From Hippopus hippopus (lineage: Eukaryota > Mollusca > Bivalvia > Cardiida > Cardiidae): a stretch of DNA of 64,000 bases. The DNA is taken from contig OX328103.1 in assembly GCA_946811185.2 (NCBI GenBank), positions 6,018,132 through 6,082,131 on the forward strand. The letters run 5' to 3'. Position 1 is the stretch's first letter. The number at the start of each line of letters is the position of its first letter. The notes beneath the pieces were generated by a model. The model made no database searches and had not been told where the DNA came from. It was given only the letters and a program-made list of their open reading frames with translations. Position numbers and translations under genes: made by a program. Shown piece after piece: positions 48,826-58,470 of this stretch.

Positions 48826-49413
48826 AAAGTCTAGATTGTAGAGTTATATGTTACAGGGATATTTTGAAAGTCTATAGCTGCAAATTCATTTCAAAAGGTT
48901 TGATTGATTGATTGATTTTCATCCATTTGCCACTGGTTGCCCATATGAGTGATGCCCCCGAAAGCTGTTAGTTATGTTACAGGGGGAAAGTGCAAGATGT
49001 AGGATGAAATCCATCCTAAGCTAGTCAGATTTCTTTTTCAGGATTGTGTGGTAAATGGTTAACATGCTCTTTGTATGGCACCGTCTCACTGAACTTAAGT
49101 TTTAATGTCTCATCTGGAGGACTAAAATAATTTTAGTTGGCCAGGGGTGGGAATCGAACCCACTCCTTCAAGTGGCTTGTCATTTACAAGTCTCACTGGA
49201 GCAACTTGGGTTGGTTGTTTCAGTGCACGGTAATGAGGAATGTTGTGTTACAGATGGTATGGATCCAAGAGCAGACAGCATGTTACTTGGAGTGTGACCT
49301 GGGATCTACTCTTTTGAATACATTGTTGGTATAATGTGACTAATTTCAGTTTTTGACTTGCAATATCTTGATCAGTTTTACAAACTAGGAAATTTATATT
49401 ATTTATTTATTGT
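48826..49413. other. Mixed unique sequence with small repeat remnants
   Basis: Holds a (GATT)4 run at 48902, an H1 short-arm end at 49030-49063 (CAGGATTGTGTGGTAAATGG, TTAA) and a tRNA-like string GGGTGGGAATCGAACCCACT at 49145-49164 that looks like a SINE box B on the minus strand. No gene seen. Confidence 0.4.
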
Positions 49414-49630
49414 ACCACAAAACATGATTTTTGATTGCTCAGATTGAAAGCATTTGCAGACGACAAAATAAAAGTGACTCAGAAATAAAAATTGGCCTTT
49501 GGAAGGGTAGAAAACATTGTGTGAAAAGGAGAAAATGCTGGTTACCAGCATTTTCTCCTTTTCACACAAGGTTTTCAAAGATCTTTTTCATCAGGGTTGT
49601 TACAACTTAGAATCCTATGGTAAAGGGTAA
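49414..49630 (-). repeat. H1 MITE copy with a mirrored change
   Basis: TGTACCACAAAACATGATTT to CCTATGGTAAAGGGTAA. TTGTGTGAAAAGG and CCTTTTCACACAA: the usual GGG/CCC is changed in both arms. Confidence 0.85.
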
Positions 49631-49804
49631 ACCAAGATTTTGACATGATAAGATTTAAATCAAGTTGACAAAAAGTTGACACAAACATGATAAGTTTATG
49701 TACTGAGGTGGACTAAAACTTCCTGAAATTTTGACCTATCTGGATATATGACTATAGACATTTGAAATTTTTTTTGTGTTCTGTTTTCTTGTACTGAACT
49801 CTTT

Positions 49805-50077
49805 TTGCCTGGTTGCTGGTTCAAATTCCCCAGCTCAGCCAGTTTCTTTCCAAAGAATTGATGATAGTCATTGTGACAGCAAAATTCATTCCTCTCTCAA
49901 CCCTTATCAATGTTTCAACAATTGCTATGTGTGAAAGCAGACAGTGGCTTGGGAAAAATATTGTGCAAAATACTGGTAATAGAAACTACAGGAGAGCATG
50001 GATCACTGGCCACTGCCATATACCTAAAATAATGTTGATAATGGTGCAAATCGCCACGCATTCAATCAAACCATCAT
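49805..50077 (+). mobile_element. SINE A copy, 5' truncated
   Basis: CCCAGCTCAGCCAGTTTCTT, GAATTGATGATAGTCATTGT, CAGACAGTGGCTTGGGAAAA, GAAACTACAGGAGAGCATGG, tail CGCATTCAATCAAACCATC. Confidence 0.75.
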
Positions 50078-50080
50078 TGA

Positions 50081-50311
50081 ACCATTTACCAAATAAGAAA
50101 ATCTTAGGCCTGTCCGCATTCAGAGCAAATGTAGTTGAAAAATCAAAATTAATGTGGTTAAAATGATGATATTGTACCTGAAAGTGTAATAAATAGTGTG
50201 GGAAAAGCAGAAAGTGCTGGTTACCAGCATTTTCTTCTTTTCCCACAATGTTTTCAACCACCTTATTTCCCAGGGTCATTACCACACTGGATTATTTGGA
50301 TAATGGTTCAT
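50081..50311 (-). repeat. H1 MITE copy
   Basis: GAACCATTTACCAAATAAGA to TTTGGATAATGGTTC. The ends carry symmetric changes (CCATTTACC and GGATAATGG). Palindrome nearly complete. Confidence 0.82.
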
Positions 50312-50332
50312 AGAATTACATGTACATTTTGC

Positions 50333-50561
50333 TTAACCCTTTACCACACAATGACGACTTTCAACACCCCTGATAGAGAAGGCTTTTGAAAACATTGTGG
50401 GAAAAGGAAAAAATGCTGGTTACCAGCATTTTTTCCTTTTCCCACAATGTTTTCTACCCAATCAAAGAAAAATCATTTTATATGAGCCTAGTTAAAACTG
50501 TCATCTACAGATGCTTTCAATCTGGACAGGTCTAAAATTTTGTTGTGTGGTAAAGGGTTAA
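50333..50561 (+). repeat. H1 MITE copy with a mirrored change
   Basis: TTAACCCTTTACCACACAAT to GTGTGGTAAAGGGTTAA. GGAAAAAATGC and GCATTTTTTCC replace GGAGAAAATGC and its complement. The core is GGTTACC in the plus orientation, so the core is flipped. Confidence 0.88.
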
Positions 50562-50636
50562 TTTCATTCTGTCTTTCTTTTTGACAATAGCCTTCTTAGG
50601 TTCATTAACACTAGGAAATGTTTTGTAAAGGGTTAA
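50558..50636 (-). repeat. H1 MITE, short-arm fragment
   Basis: TTAATTTCATTCTGTCTTTC, CAATAGCCTTCTTAGGTTCA, TGTTTTGTAAAGGGTTAA. Chained between two full copies by shared TTAA. Confidence 0.7.
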
Positions 50637-50857
50637 ACCATTACCACACAAGTTTTATTGACCCTTGGAAATGATACTTTTGATTAAAAAAATATTGTGG
50701 GAAAAAAGAGAAAATGCTCGGGTAGCCAGCCTTTTCTCCTTTTCCTCTCAAATTTTCTACCCTTTCAAAAACAACTTGTAACATCTGAACCACTTGTTAT
50801 TTGTCATCTACAATTGCTTTGAATGTAGAAAGATCCAAAAGTTTATTGGTTTGTTAA
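50633..50857 (+). repeat. H1 MITE copy, diverged
   Basis: TTAAACCATTACCACACAAG, ATGCTCGGGTAGCCAGCC, GAAAGATCCAAAAGTTTATT, GGTTTGTTAAC. Confidence 0.75.
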
Positions 50858-50925
50858 CAAAGATTGATTGATCGATTGTATGGTGTCGGTTTGTTAACAA
50901 AGATTGATTGATCGATTGTATGGTG
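50846..50925 (+). repeat. 40 bp tandem duplication at a MITE/SINE junction
   Basis: GGTTTGTTAACAAAGATTGA, TTGATCGATTGTATGGTG occurs twice in a row with a period of 40. It covers the end of the H1 copy and the tail start of the SINE. Confidence 0.85.
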
Positions 50926-51094
50926 TTTAACCATTTTCAACATGATTTCAGTTTTATCGCAGCAGCCAGTGCACCTATCCATGCTTTCCTGGAGTCTCTT
51001 TTACCAGTAATTAGCTCAATTTTCTTTCCAAGCCACTTGGCTGCTTTCCCACATAACCATCCCCAAAACAATGGTCAGCGGTGGGAGAGGAGTT
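50861..51094 (-). mobile_element. SINE A copy lacking the tRNA-like head
   Basis: GATTGATTGATCGATTGTAT, AACCATTTTCAACATGATTT, CAGCCAGTGCACCTATCCAT, CAATGGTCAGCGGTGGGAGA. It stops before the head, an unusual loss because SINEs normally truncate at the head on insertion; consistent with 5' truncation. Confidence 0.8.
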
Positions 51095-51295
51095 AACAAA
51101 GTGTTAAAGAGATGAACATCATCTTTCTTGATAAGGTAGTGGCAAGTCTTTTTATAGGTAATTATCCTCTGATTCACTGCCTACATATGTGTAAGAACAT
51201 AACCATGAAACAACATGTCATTCGATCAAGATAAATTAAATAATGGTCATTTGTAATAAAAGATAAACTCTTCCACCTATGAAATATAATACTTG

Positions 51296-51516
51296 GCCAC
51301 TGGGCCCATTGGCTCAGTGGTAAAGTGTAGGACCAATAACTTAGAGGTCTTGCATTCTTGCCTCACTGGAAGCACTGGGCTTTCTGTGGGATTGTCCTTG
51401 GGCAATACAACTCAGACCTCGAGCCTGCTACTGATGAAATCCAGGACATGGATATGTGATATGACTGAAATAAAGGTGAAAGTGGTGTAAAGCACCATTC
51501 CATTCAACCAAAGCCT
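51296..51516 (+). mobile_element. SINE C copy
   Basis: CTGGGCCCATTGGCTCAGTG, GTCTTGCATTCTTGCCTCAC, GGATTGTCCTTGGGCAATAC, GACTGAAATAAAGGTGAAAG, ACCATTCCATTCAACC. Confidence 0.82.
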
Positions 51517-51667
51517 TTCTCAAACATCAGGTATCTTTTAGTTCAGGAAAGTATAGTATGGCTTACCTAAGACAAATCTGTTATGGCTTGCTCTTTGTTT
51601 CTGCTTTAAGTGGTTCTACCATGGCAAGATAGGATATTGTAATGTTAGTTAAATTAAGCTAGGCTTA

Positions 51668-52676
51668 TTGGACAGAAGTAGAATATGTAGATTTCTTAGG
51701 ATTCACAGAATATGCAGATGTCTTGGGTTCCACAAAATATGCAGATGTCTTGGGGAGCACAGAATATGCAGACGTCTAGGGGTTCACAAAATATGCAGAT
51801 ATCATGATGTTAAGAGAATATGCAGATGTCTTGGGGTTCACAGAATATGCAGATGTCAACGGGTTGACAGAATATACAGATGTCTTAGGGTTCACAAAAT
51901 ATGCAGATATCTTTAAGAGTGACAGAGTATGCAGATGTCTTGGGACTCACAGGATATGTAGATGTCTTAGAGATCACAGAAAATGCAGATGGCCTAAGAT
52001 TCATAAAATATGCAGATGTCGTGGCACTCACAGAATATGCAGATGTCTTGGGGTTCACAAAATATGCAGATGTCAAAGGGTAAAGAGAATAGGCAGATGT
52101 CTTGGGACTCACAGAATATGCAGATGTCTTGGACTCACACAATATGCAGATGTCTTAGGGTTCACTGAATATGCAGATACCTTGGGACTCACAGAATATG
52201 CAGATGTCTTGGGACTCACAGAATATGCAGATGTCTTAGAGATCACAGAATATGCAGATGTCAAAGGGTTAAGAGAATAGGCAGATGTCTTAGAGATCAC
52301 AGAATATGCAGATGTCTTGGGGTTCACAGAATATGCAGATGTCTTGGGACTCACAGAATATGCAGATGTCTGGGGATGTACAGAATATGCAGATGTCTTT
52401 AAGATTTACAGAATATGCAGATGTTTTGGGACTCACAGAATAAGCAGATGTCTTGGGACTCACAGAATATGCAGATGTTTTGGGTTCACAAAATATGCAG
52501 ATGTTTTAAGAGTTCACAAAATATGCAGATGTCTTTAAGATTTACAGAATATGCAGATGTCTTTAAGATTTACAGAATATGCAGATGTCTTGGGACTCAC
52601 AGAATATGCAGATGTCTTAGAGATCACAGAATATGCAGATGTCATAAGATTCATAAAATATGCAGGTGTCAAACAG
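51668..52676 (+). repeat. 27 bp minisatellite array, about 37 units
   Basis: Typical unit: AGAATATGCAGATGTCTTGG, GACTCAC. Variants end GGGTTCAC, AGAGATCAC, AAGATTTAC or AAGGGTTAAG, and some units are 26-29 bp. Because 27 is a multiple of three, long open frames exist on both strands (TEYADVLGL and, reversed, SAYSVSPKT), but they are low-complexity by-products. No codon-level conservation between units is apparent. Confidence 0.92.
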
Positions 52677-52719
52677 AAACTGAGGGTTTTTTTCAAGCTC
52701 ACCTGTTTGTCTAGATTAT

Positions 52720-52872
52720 ATTAATGATTTGTTTGAGAGGCCGCATGTTCTTTCCAGTACTCATGAAAGGTTGTTAGAATGTTTGTCTTAATATTTAGGA
52801 AGATATTGGAAATGGGTTGTGTGTCCAAAAGGCCAGGTAAGTGACTCAGGGCCATCATGGCCTTCTTGTATA
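52720..52872 (+). mobile_element. Element E, 3' end only
   Basis: TTTGAGAGGCCGCATGTTCT, CATGAAAGGTTGTTAGAATG, AAGTGACTCAGGGCCATCAT, GGCCTTCTTG. Confidence 0.65.
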
Positions 52873-52877
52873 CTCTA

Positions 52878-53170
52878 TCTATGACAATTTCCCATCATTT
52901 TTGCCACACTTGTCATCTGTACATGATTTCAATGCTTGTAAATTGATAAAAATTATCAAAATTTTAGATGGATCTAATTTTAAATTTAAATTAGTTGTAG
53001 ACCATAAACTAAAGGTGACTCATATGGGGAATTTTCTTGTGAAGGGGTAGAAAAGACTGTGGAATAAGAAGAAATAACTGGTTACCAGCATTTTCTTGGT
53101 TTCTGACAATATTTTCTAAAGCTTTCATTCCAGGAACAGTAAATCAAGAGATTGTTTGGTGAAAGGTTTA
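52878..53170 (-). repeat. H1 copy with an extra long-arm piece
   Basis: 52878-52945 reads as a plus-oriented long arm (ACAATTTCCCATCATTTTTG, CACTTGTCATCTGTACATG). From 52950 it becomes a reverse H1 with GATAAAAATTATCAAAATTT, palindrome ACTGGTTACCAGCATTTTCT and short arm to GGTGAAAGGTTTA. Confidence 0.62.
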
Positions 53171-53362
53171 CTCTGTACAACACAATCTGATATTTTAACA
53201 ACTCCTTAGGTTAAAGGCTTTTGAAAACATAATACAAAAAGTTGAAAACGCTGGTAACCAGCATTTTCTCCTTTTCTCACAATGTTTTGTACATTTTTAA
53301 TGATAATCCCCATCATTTCAGCTACATTTGATCTGTCATTTGCAAAGTTGGTTGAGGGTTTA
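53167..53362 (+). repeat. H1 MITE copy, end truncated
   Basis: GTTTACTCTGTACAACACAA, centre ACGCTGGTAACCAGCAT, long arm cut after GATCTGTCATTTGCAAAG. Confidence 0.75.
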
Positions 53363-53638
53363 CCCCTTATCACACAATCCAAAGTTTAAACGACCCTGTG
53401 AAAAAAGGCTTTTGAAAATATTTTGAGGAACAGGAGCAAATGCTGGTAACCAGCATTTTCTCCTTTTCCCACAATTTAAATATAGCTCAAATGGTGACTT
53501 CTGTCTTTGATAGGGGAGAAAATATTATAGGAAAAGGAGAAAATGCTGGTTACCAGCATTTTCTTCTTTTCCCATAGTGTTTTCAAACGCTTTCTCTCTC
53601 AGGGTCGTTAAAAGTCTGGATTGTGTAGTAAAAGGTTA
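53360..53638. repeat. Two-palindrome H1 fusion, short arms outside
   Basis: TTACCCCTTATCACACAATC (short arm), first palindrome around CTGGTAACCAG, then AATTTAAATATAGCTCAAAT and GATAGGGGAGAAAATATT (inner reverse long arm), second palindrome around CTGGTTACCAG, then a reverse short arm to GTAGTAAAAGGTTAA. The outer long-arm ends are absent. Confidence 0.72.
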
Positions 53639-53787
53639 AACTACTTTCACATTCGTATGAAATATGTTCTGGTTGAGAGAAGAAATGGGTTTTGAATAGA
53701 TAATTTATTGCCTCATATTTTATGCTTATGAATTTTTTCTCTGAAGTTTGCAAACTTTTATGGGAAAGTTATCTCTTTTTATATATT

Positions 53788-54048
53788 AGGCATGCTCTGT
53801 GAAAAAGGGGCTTAATGCATCTGCAAAAAGTATCGACCCATGTCAGCCTGCACATTACGCGCAGGCTGACATGAGTCGAAACTTTGTAATTTGTAAATTT
53901 TCTGCATGTCACAGGATCATTTTACCTCCAGATCCAGAGATTTGGTGGACTAAATGGATTTTATGAATCCATGCTTATGTGATAAATTACTTGGTATAAT
54001 GCACCTTGGAGATGAATTAAAATCCTTTTTTACAGAACATGGTTTATA
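53788..54048 (+). repeat. S-family element with a mirrored change
   Basis: CATGCTCTGTGAAAAAGGGG, CCATGTCAGCCTGCACATTA, CGCGCAGGCTGACATGAGTC, GGATTTTATGAATCCATGC, ending CAGAACATGGTTTA. ATGTCAGCC and GGCTGACAT replace AGGTCAGCC and GGCTGACCT in both arms. Confidence 0.75.
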
Positions 54049-54059
54049 TCCATTTCGGT

Positions 54060-54310
54060 TTTTGAGTCCCATATCACAAAATATAATATATTTCACAGAA
54101 AAATAAAGGGCAGAGATAATTTATCCTCAAGTTGCTTTTGCCCACAGTGTAGATCAAAATCAGACTGCACAGAATTTGAGGTCTGGTCTTGGATCTAAAA
54201 TATCCTTACTTTATTACATAGTCTTTCCTAACCACGAAATATGTAATATTGAGGCTGATTTTTCCTATTTGAAATCCTCAATTTAATCACTTCAGCTCTC
54301 TAAGGGTTAA
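54060..54310 (+). repeat. H6-like hairpin MITE copy, diverged
   Basis: TTGCTTTTGCCCACAGTGTA, GATCAAAATCAGACTGCACA, GAATTTGAGGTCTGGTCTTG, GATCTAAAATATCC, ending CTCTCTAAGGGTTAA. Family assignment is uncertain. Confidence 0.5.
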
Positions 54311-54529
54311 TTCTTTACCAAATGACAAAATTTTGGACTGGACTAAAGCATTTGCAGACGACAAATTAAATGTTGCTAAAATGATGATTTCTGTCTTTGA
54401 TAGGTAAGAAAACATTGTGGGAAAAGGAGAAAATGCTGTTTACCAGCATTTTCTCCTTTTCCCACAATGTTTCAAAATCCTTCTCTTTCAAGGTCATTAA
54501 AACTTGGGATTGTGTGATAAAGGGTTAAA
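54307..54529 (-). repeat. H1 MITE copy
   Basis: TTAATTCTTTACCAAATGAC to TGTGTGATAAAGGGTTAA; palindrome nearly perfect, centre ATGCTGTTTACCAGCAT. Confidence 0.86.
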
Positions 54530-54631
54530 GAACTGTTCATTATTTGAGTTTCTGTAAAGATATTCTACCGAGACATTGATTAGTCAGGGATCCATGAGAA
54601 GAAGAACAGTGATCCAGTAAGTCCAGAGCCG

Positions 54632-54932
54632 AGCCCCAATAGCTCAGTCGGTAGCGTACAGGACTTGAGAACAGGGGGTCGCGATCCCCGGCTCGGCCAA
54701 TTTCTTTCCGAGGATTGATGATCGTCATTGCGACAGGATTCATTCCTCTCTCACCGCTGACCGTTGTTTTGACGATGGTTATGTGGGAAAGCAGCCAGTG
54801 GCTTGGGAAGAATATTGTGCGGAGTACTGGTAAATGAACTCCAGGAAAGCATGGATAGGTGCACTGGCCGCCGCGATATAACTGAAATAATGTTGAAAAC
54901 GGTGTTAAACACCATACAATCAATCAATCTAT
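54632..54932 (+). mobile_element. SINE A copy, well preserved
   Basis: GAGCCCCAATAGCTCAGTCG, GTAGCGTACAGGACTTGAGA, GGTCGCGATCCCCGGCTCGG, GCAGCCAGTGGCTTGGGAAG, TGCACTGGCCGCCGCGATAT, tail ATACAATCAATCAATC. Box B lacks the usual GGTTCG. Confidence 0.9.
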
Positions 54933-55011
54933 CAACCAGAAATCCAGAATGAAAGGCTCGAGATTATGTTTGATAATAAAAAGGAAGTAAAAAAAATTAA
55001 GGATTTGTGTT

Positions 55012-55266
55012 GGATTGGAGTGCAACGCCATTTTTAACATCTTAGGTCATATCATGGTGGTCAGTGATGCACCTGTGTGTTTCCTGGCTTTCTCACACCA
55101 GTACCGACACAACTTTCTTTCCAAAGCCACTGACTACTTTTCTCACATGCATCAGAGGTGAGAGGTGAAAAATCGCCGGAAAAAAGTTTGCCGCAACCGG
55201 GTATTGAACCCACAACCTCCAGGTCACAAGTCAGATATGCTAACCACTGAGCTACCTGGCTGGGCG
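55012..55266 (-). mobile_element. SINE B copy
   Basis: Plus-strand text: GATTGGAGTGCAACGCCATT, GATGCACCTGTGTGTTTCCT, CCAAAGCCACTGACTACTTT, GGGTATTGAACCCACAACC, ACCACTGAGCTACCTGGC. Confidence 0.88.
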
Positions 55267-55299
55267 GGAGGCGTCTGAAAACAACTACTGCAACTTTCA

Positions 55300-55500
55300 A
55301 ATTTTATAACATTATTGCCAGCTTTTGGTCTGGTTTTACGATACATTTTTCTGCCAATGACTGGAACTTTGACAGATCGTACTGTAACACATTATCAGAC
55401 TCAAAATAATATCTAGACTTTTAAACAGTATGAATTAAATTTGATGGCAGTTTTACTCACAAACTGTTTACTTTTGGCCATGAATGTGCCTTTTAGCTTA
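55300..55500 (-). repeat. H5 fold-back element, half copy
   Basis: CTGGTTTTACGATACATTTT, TCTGCCAATGACTGGAAC, CTTTTAAACAGTATGAATTA, CAAACTGTTTACTTTTGGCC. Confidence 0.5.
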
Positions 55501-55659
55501 AAGATGAATTGACAAAACTTCTTTGTGGAAGGTCAATGGAAAGGTCAAGTATCTCTAGTAGCCTTAAGGGAAATTGTGATGTATTATTTCTTCACATGAC
55601 TTTTTCGATTTCTCATTCATTATGTATTCTCAATTTAACCTTTCAAACAGTCTTGTGTT

Positions 55660-55886
55660 TTAACTCTTTACCAAACAACAAAATTTTAGACTGGTCCAAA
55701 TTCAAAGCATTTGCAGACGACAATTTAGATGTAGCTCAATCGTTGGTTAATGAATTTGACTGGGTAGAAAACATTGTGGGAAAAGGAGAATAGGCTGGTT
55801 ACCAGCATTTTCTCCTTTTCCCACAATGTGTTCAAAAGCCTTCTTTATGAGGGTCGATAAAGCTCGGGATTGTGGTAAAGGGTTAA
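55660..55886 (-). repeat. H1 MITE copy
   Basis: TTAACTCTTTACCAAACAAC to GGATTGTGGTAAAGGGTTAA. Chained with the next copy by TTAA 55883-55886. Confidence 0.87.
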
Positions 55887-56066
55887 TGACTGACAGGAGA
55901 CTTTGGAAAACATTGTGGGAAAAGGAGAAAATGCAATTCCTATTATCCCACAATGTTTTCTGCCTGTCCAAAAACTAATTTAAGTTTTTAAGTCTGACAT
56001 TTATTTTTTGTCTACAAATGCTGTCAATTTGGATGAATCTAAAATTTCGTCATTTAGTCGAGAGTT
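55883..56066 (+). repeat. H1 MITE copy, short arm and palindrome reduced
   Basis: TTAATGACTGACAGGAGACT, AAATGCAATTCCTATTATCC, CACAATGTTTTCTGCC, long arm to CATTTAGTCGAGAGTTATAA. Confidence 0.76.
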
Positions 56067-56085
56067 ATAATATACACAAACTGAA

Positions 56086-56332
56086 CCTCTTTACCAGACG
56101 ACAAAATTCTGAACTTGTCCAAATTCAAAGCATTTGCAGACGACAAATAGTGGCTCAAATGTAAGACTTTGTCCTTGATTGGGTAAGAAACATTGTGGGG
56201 AAAGGAGAAAATACTGATCTCCAGCATTTTCTCCTTTTCCCACAATGTTTTTAGAAGCCTTCTTCCACCAGTTTGTTGTTAATACAATTGCTTTGAATTT
56301 GGACAAGTCTAAAATGTTTTCATTTGGTATGG
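56086..56332. repeat. H1 isomer with long arms at both ends
   Basis: The left side is a reverse long arm (CTCTTTACCAGACGACAAAA), then the palindrome, then the start of a short arm (AGAAGCCTTCTTCC), then a second long-arm end (GAATTTGGACAAGTCTAAAA, ATTTGGTATGG). The short-arm terminus is replaced. Confidence 0.7.
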
Positions 56333-56662
56333 CTGAGCACACAAGTTGTTTTTGTGGACAATGTAGATGAAGATCAGACTGCTCAGGATATTTATCCAAT
56401 CACAACCCTACAAGTTTAAATGAAATGGAGAGGAGTAACAAAAAAAACTACAGTAAGAATTTCAACAATTTATCTTATTTTTGCTTCAGGACTGACTGAT
56501 CAATTTGAATACAAAAATCATGTGACAGTATTTGTTTTCATCGAATTTGAATACACGTTTTGTATTTTAAAGATTGGTTTTGAATGGATTCTTCATAAAA
56601 TGTAAGTGCTGGATGTTGTTGATTAAACTCAATTCATCTTGAAACTACTTATCTGCAGATGG

Positions 56663-56875
56663 CTTCACTCTTTCCTTACTGTTTACAACACAAGAAGCTT
56701 TTGTGGACAGTGCAGATCAAGATCAGACTGCACAGAATGTGCAGTCTGATCTCTGATCTACACTGTCCACTCTTTTATTCTAGAATATAACTGAACTGTC
56801 TCTTCATCTTGCAGTGGAACTGCACTTGTAGCCATTAAAAAAGTGAAGGTTATTTATTTGGAAGTGAAAAAGTTA
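56663..56875 (+). repeat. H4 hairpin MITE copy
   Basis: TCACTCTTTCCTTACTGTTT, AAGCTTTTGTGGACAGTGCA, palindrome AAGATCAGACTGCACAGAAT plus mirror, TCTTTTATTCTAGAATATAA, CATCTTGCAGTGGAACTGCA, GGAAGTGAAAAAGTTAGA. Confidence 0.82.
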
Positions 56876-56881
56876 GAGGCC

Positions 56882-57236
56882 CAATAGTGGCCAAAAATGA
56901 AAGCAGGTGTTAAAATGCTATTAAATCATACCGTTTACAAGTATCGAAGATATTGTAAGGATGACAATCTGTTATTTGTGTGGCTGGTCCAAGTGGTAGT
57001 TGTTGGCAGAAAAAAGTATTTTAAAATCAGGCAAAAAGTAAACAAAAGATAGTGAACTGGCAGGTTTTTACCTAGTTTTGAAATTAATTTCTCTGCCAGC
57101 AACTAACACTGGGACTGACCATGCAATAACAGATTGTCATGTTCACAGTATTTTCCATATTTTATAATGGTATGATTTAAACTGAAACGCATTTTAACAC
57201 CTTTGTTTACTCTTGGTAACTATTGTTACTTTAATA
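56882..57236. repeat. H5 fold-back element, complete
   Basis: The left arm (AGGTGTTAAAATGCTATTAA, ATCATACCGTTTACAAGTAT, GACAATCTGTTATTTG, GTTGGCAGAAAAAAG) mirrors the right arm (TTTCTCTGCCAGCAAC, AACAGATTGTCATG, ATAATGGTATGATTTAAACT, GCATTTTAACACCTTTG). The arms are about 150 bp. Reference copy for the half copies elsewhere. Confidence 0.78.
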
Positions 57237-57265
57237 AAACATCTTTTTTAAATAGGGATAATAAA

Positions 57266-57494
57266 AATGAGCGGCACACGGGCAAAAGGAGGGTTTAATG
57301 CATTTGCAAAAAGTGCCAACTCAAGTCGGTCCACGCAGGTCAATTTTCTGCTTGTCTAAGGACCATTCTACTTCATGATTCAGGCCGTTGTCAGACAAAA
57401 TCGGATTTTATGGATCCATGGTTATGTGACAATTTGCTTTGTATAACGCATCACAGAGATGCATTAAACCCCCCATTAGCCGGAGCCCCACTCA
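57266..57494 (+). repeat. S-family element, palindrome reduced
   Basis: GAGCGGCACACGGGCAAAAG, CAACTCAAGTCGGTCCACGC, AGGTCAATTTTCTGCTTGTC, GGATTTTATGGATCCATGGT, GATGCATTAAACCCCCCATT. The GC-rich palindrome is mostly deleted. Confidence 0.66.
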
Positions 57495-57779
57495 TAATAT
57501 ATTTCTACTAGAAGCAGGGCCTTATATGTTTTGGAAGAGAATGATGGTATCTAACAAGAATTGTGAAAACTGTGAGAAATAAATTTACATTGGAGAAATC
57601 AAGTCACATAGGATTTCTCTAATCATCACAATGCACTTTAAAAATTCTCCATCTATTCATTCAACTTGTTTTCCTGGGTTGTAAAATACAAATTTGTAAA
57701 TTTTGAATACCAGTAGGCTAAAAAGTCATGTATCAGATAGTTAGATATAGATAACATCATTTTTGTATGTAATTACAGT

Positions 57780-57997
57780 ATTTACTCTTTCCTGAACCAT
57801 ACATGACAAAAGTATCTTTTGTGGATAGGGTGGATCAAGATCAGACTCCAAAGAACATGCAGTTTGATCTCTGATCTACACAGGCCACTGCTTTTATTCT
57901 AGATTATGACCGACTTGTCTCCTCATCTTGCAGGGGAATGGTATTAGCTGACATCAAAAAAGTATGGTTTCCTTTATTTGATAGTGAAAGAGTTTTA
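57780..57997 (+). repeat. H4 hairpin MITE copy
   Basis: TTTACTCTTTCCTGAACCAT, GTATCTTTTGTGGATAGGGT, palindrome diverged (CAGACTCCAAAGAACATGCA), CTTTTATTCTAGATTATGAC, TTGATAGTGAAAGAGTTTTA. It runs into H1. Confidence 0.76.
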
Positions 57998-58194
57998 AAG
58001 ACCCTGATGGAGAAGGCTTTGGAAAACACGGTGGCAAGAGGAAAAAATCTTGGTAACCATCATTTCCTCCTTTTTCCACAATGTTGTCTTGTTTTAACTC
58101 ACAAATTCCATAATTTGAGTCACATTTTATTTGTCATCTGCAAATGCTTTGAAATTGGGAAAATACAAAATTTTGTCAGATGGTAAAGAGTTAA
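57993..58194 (+). repeat. H1 MITE copy, outer short arm missing
   Basis: TTTTAAAGACCCTGATGGAG, centre ATCTTGGTAACCATCATTTC, long arm to GATGGTAAAGAGTTAA. Confidence 0.8.
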
Positions 58195-58299
58195 AGGGAA
58201 GACATTCCTACCCCTGGAGCAAAGGACAAGATTTCAACCTTTGCAGAGCAAAGTAAAGAAAACAGATATCTCAAAGTGGGGAAAAAAAAAAAACCCCAC

Positions 58300-58455
58300 A
58301 AATAACTGCTTTTTCAGTTTTGCTTTTAGATAGAATAAAGTGTAAAGTGGATATTGTAGATGAGGATCAGACTGCATGTTTTGTGCAGGTCTGATCTTGA
58401 TCTACCTTTACTTCAAAAGCAACTGTAGTTGTGCAAGACACTTTAGTTAGTTAAC
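58300..58455 (+). repeat. H2 hairpin MITE, 3' part
   Basis: GATATTGTAGATGAGGATCA, GACTGCATGTTTTGTGCAGG, TCTGATCTTGATCTACC, AAAGCAACTGTAGTTGTGCA, AGACACTTTAG. Confidence 0.65.
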
Positions 58456-58470
58456 ACTTACAATACTGAA

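Noticed and set aside
51804..52280. 158-codon open frame of TEYADVLGL repeats
   Set aside because: Open only because the minisatellite period is 27 bp; other frames and the opposite strand are equally open. No start context, no flanking exon signals.
54632..54710. tRNA gene candidates with A-box and B-box-like motifs (also at 36600, 37094, 11022, 55200)
   Set aside because: They are SINE heads followed by conserved SINE bodies and CAAT tails. I could not fold a complete cloverleaf with a normal acceptor stem.
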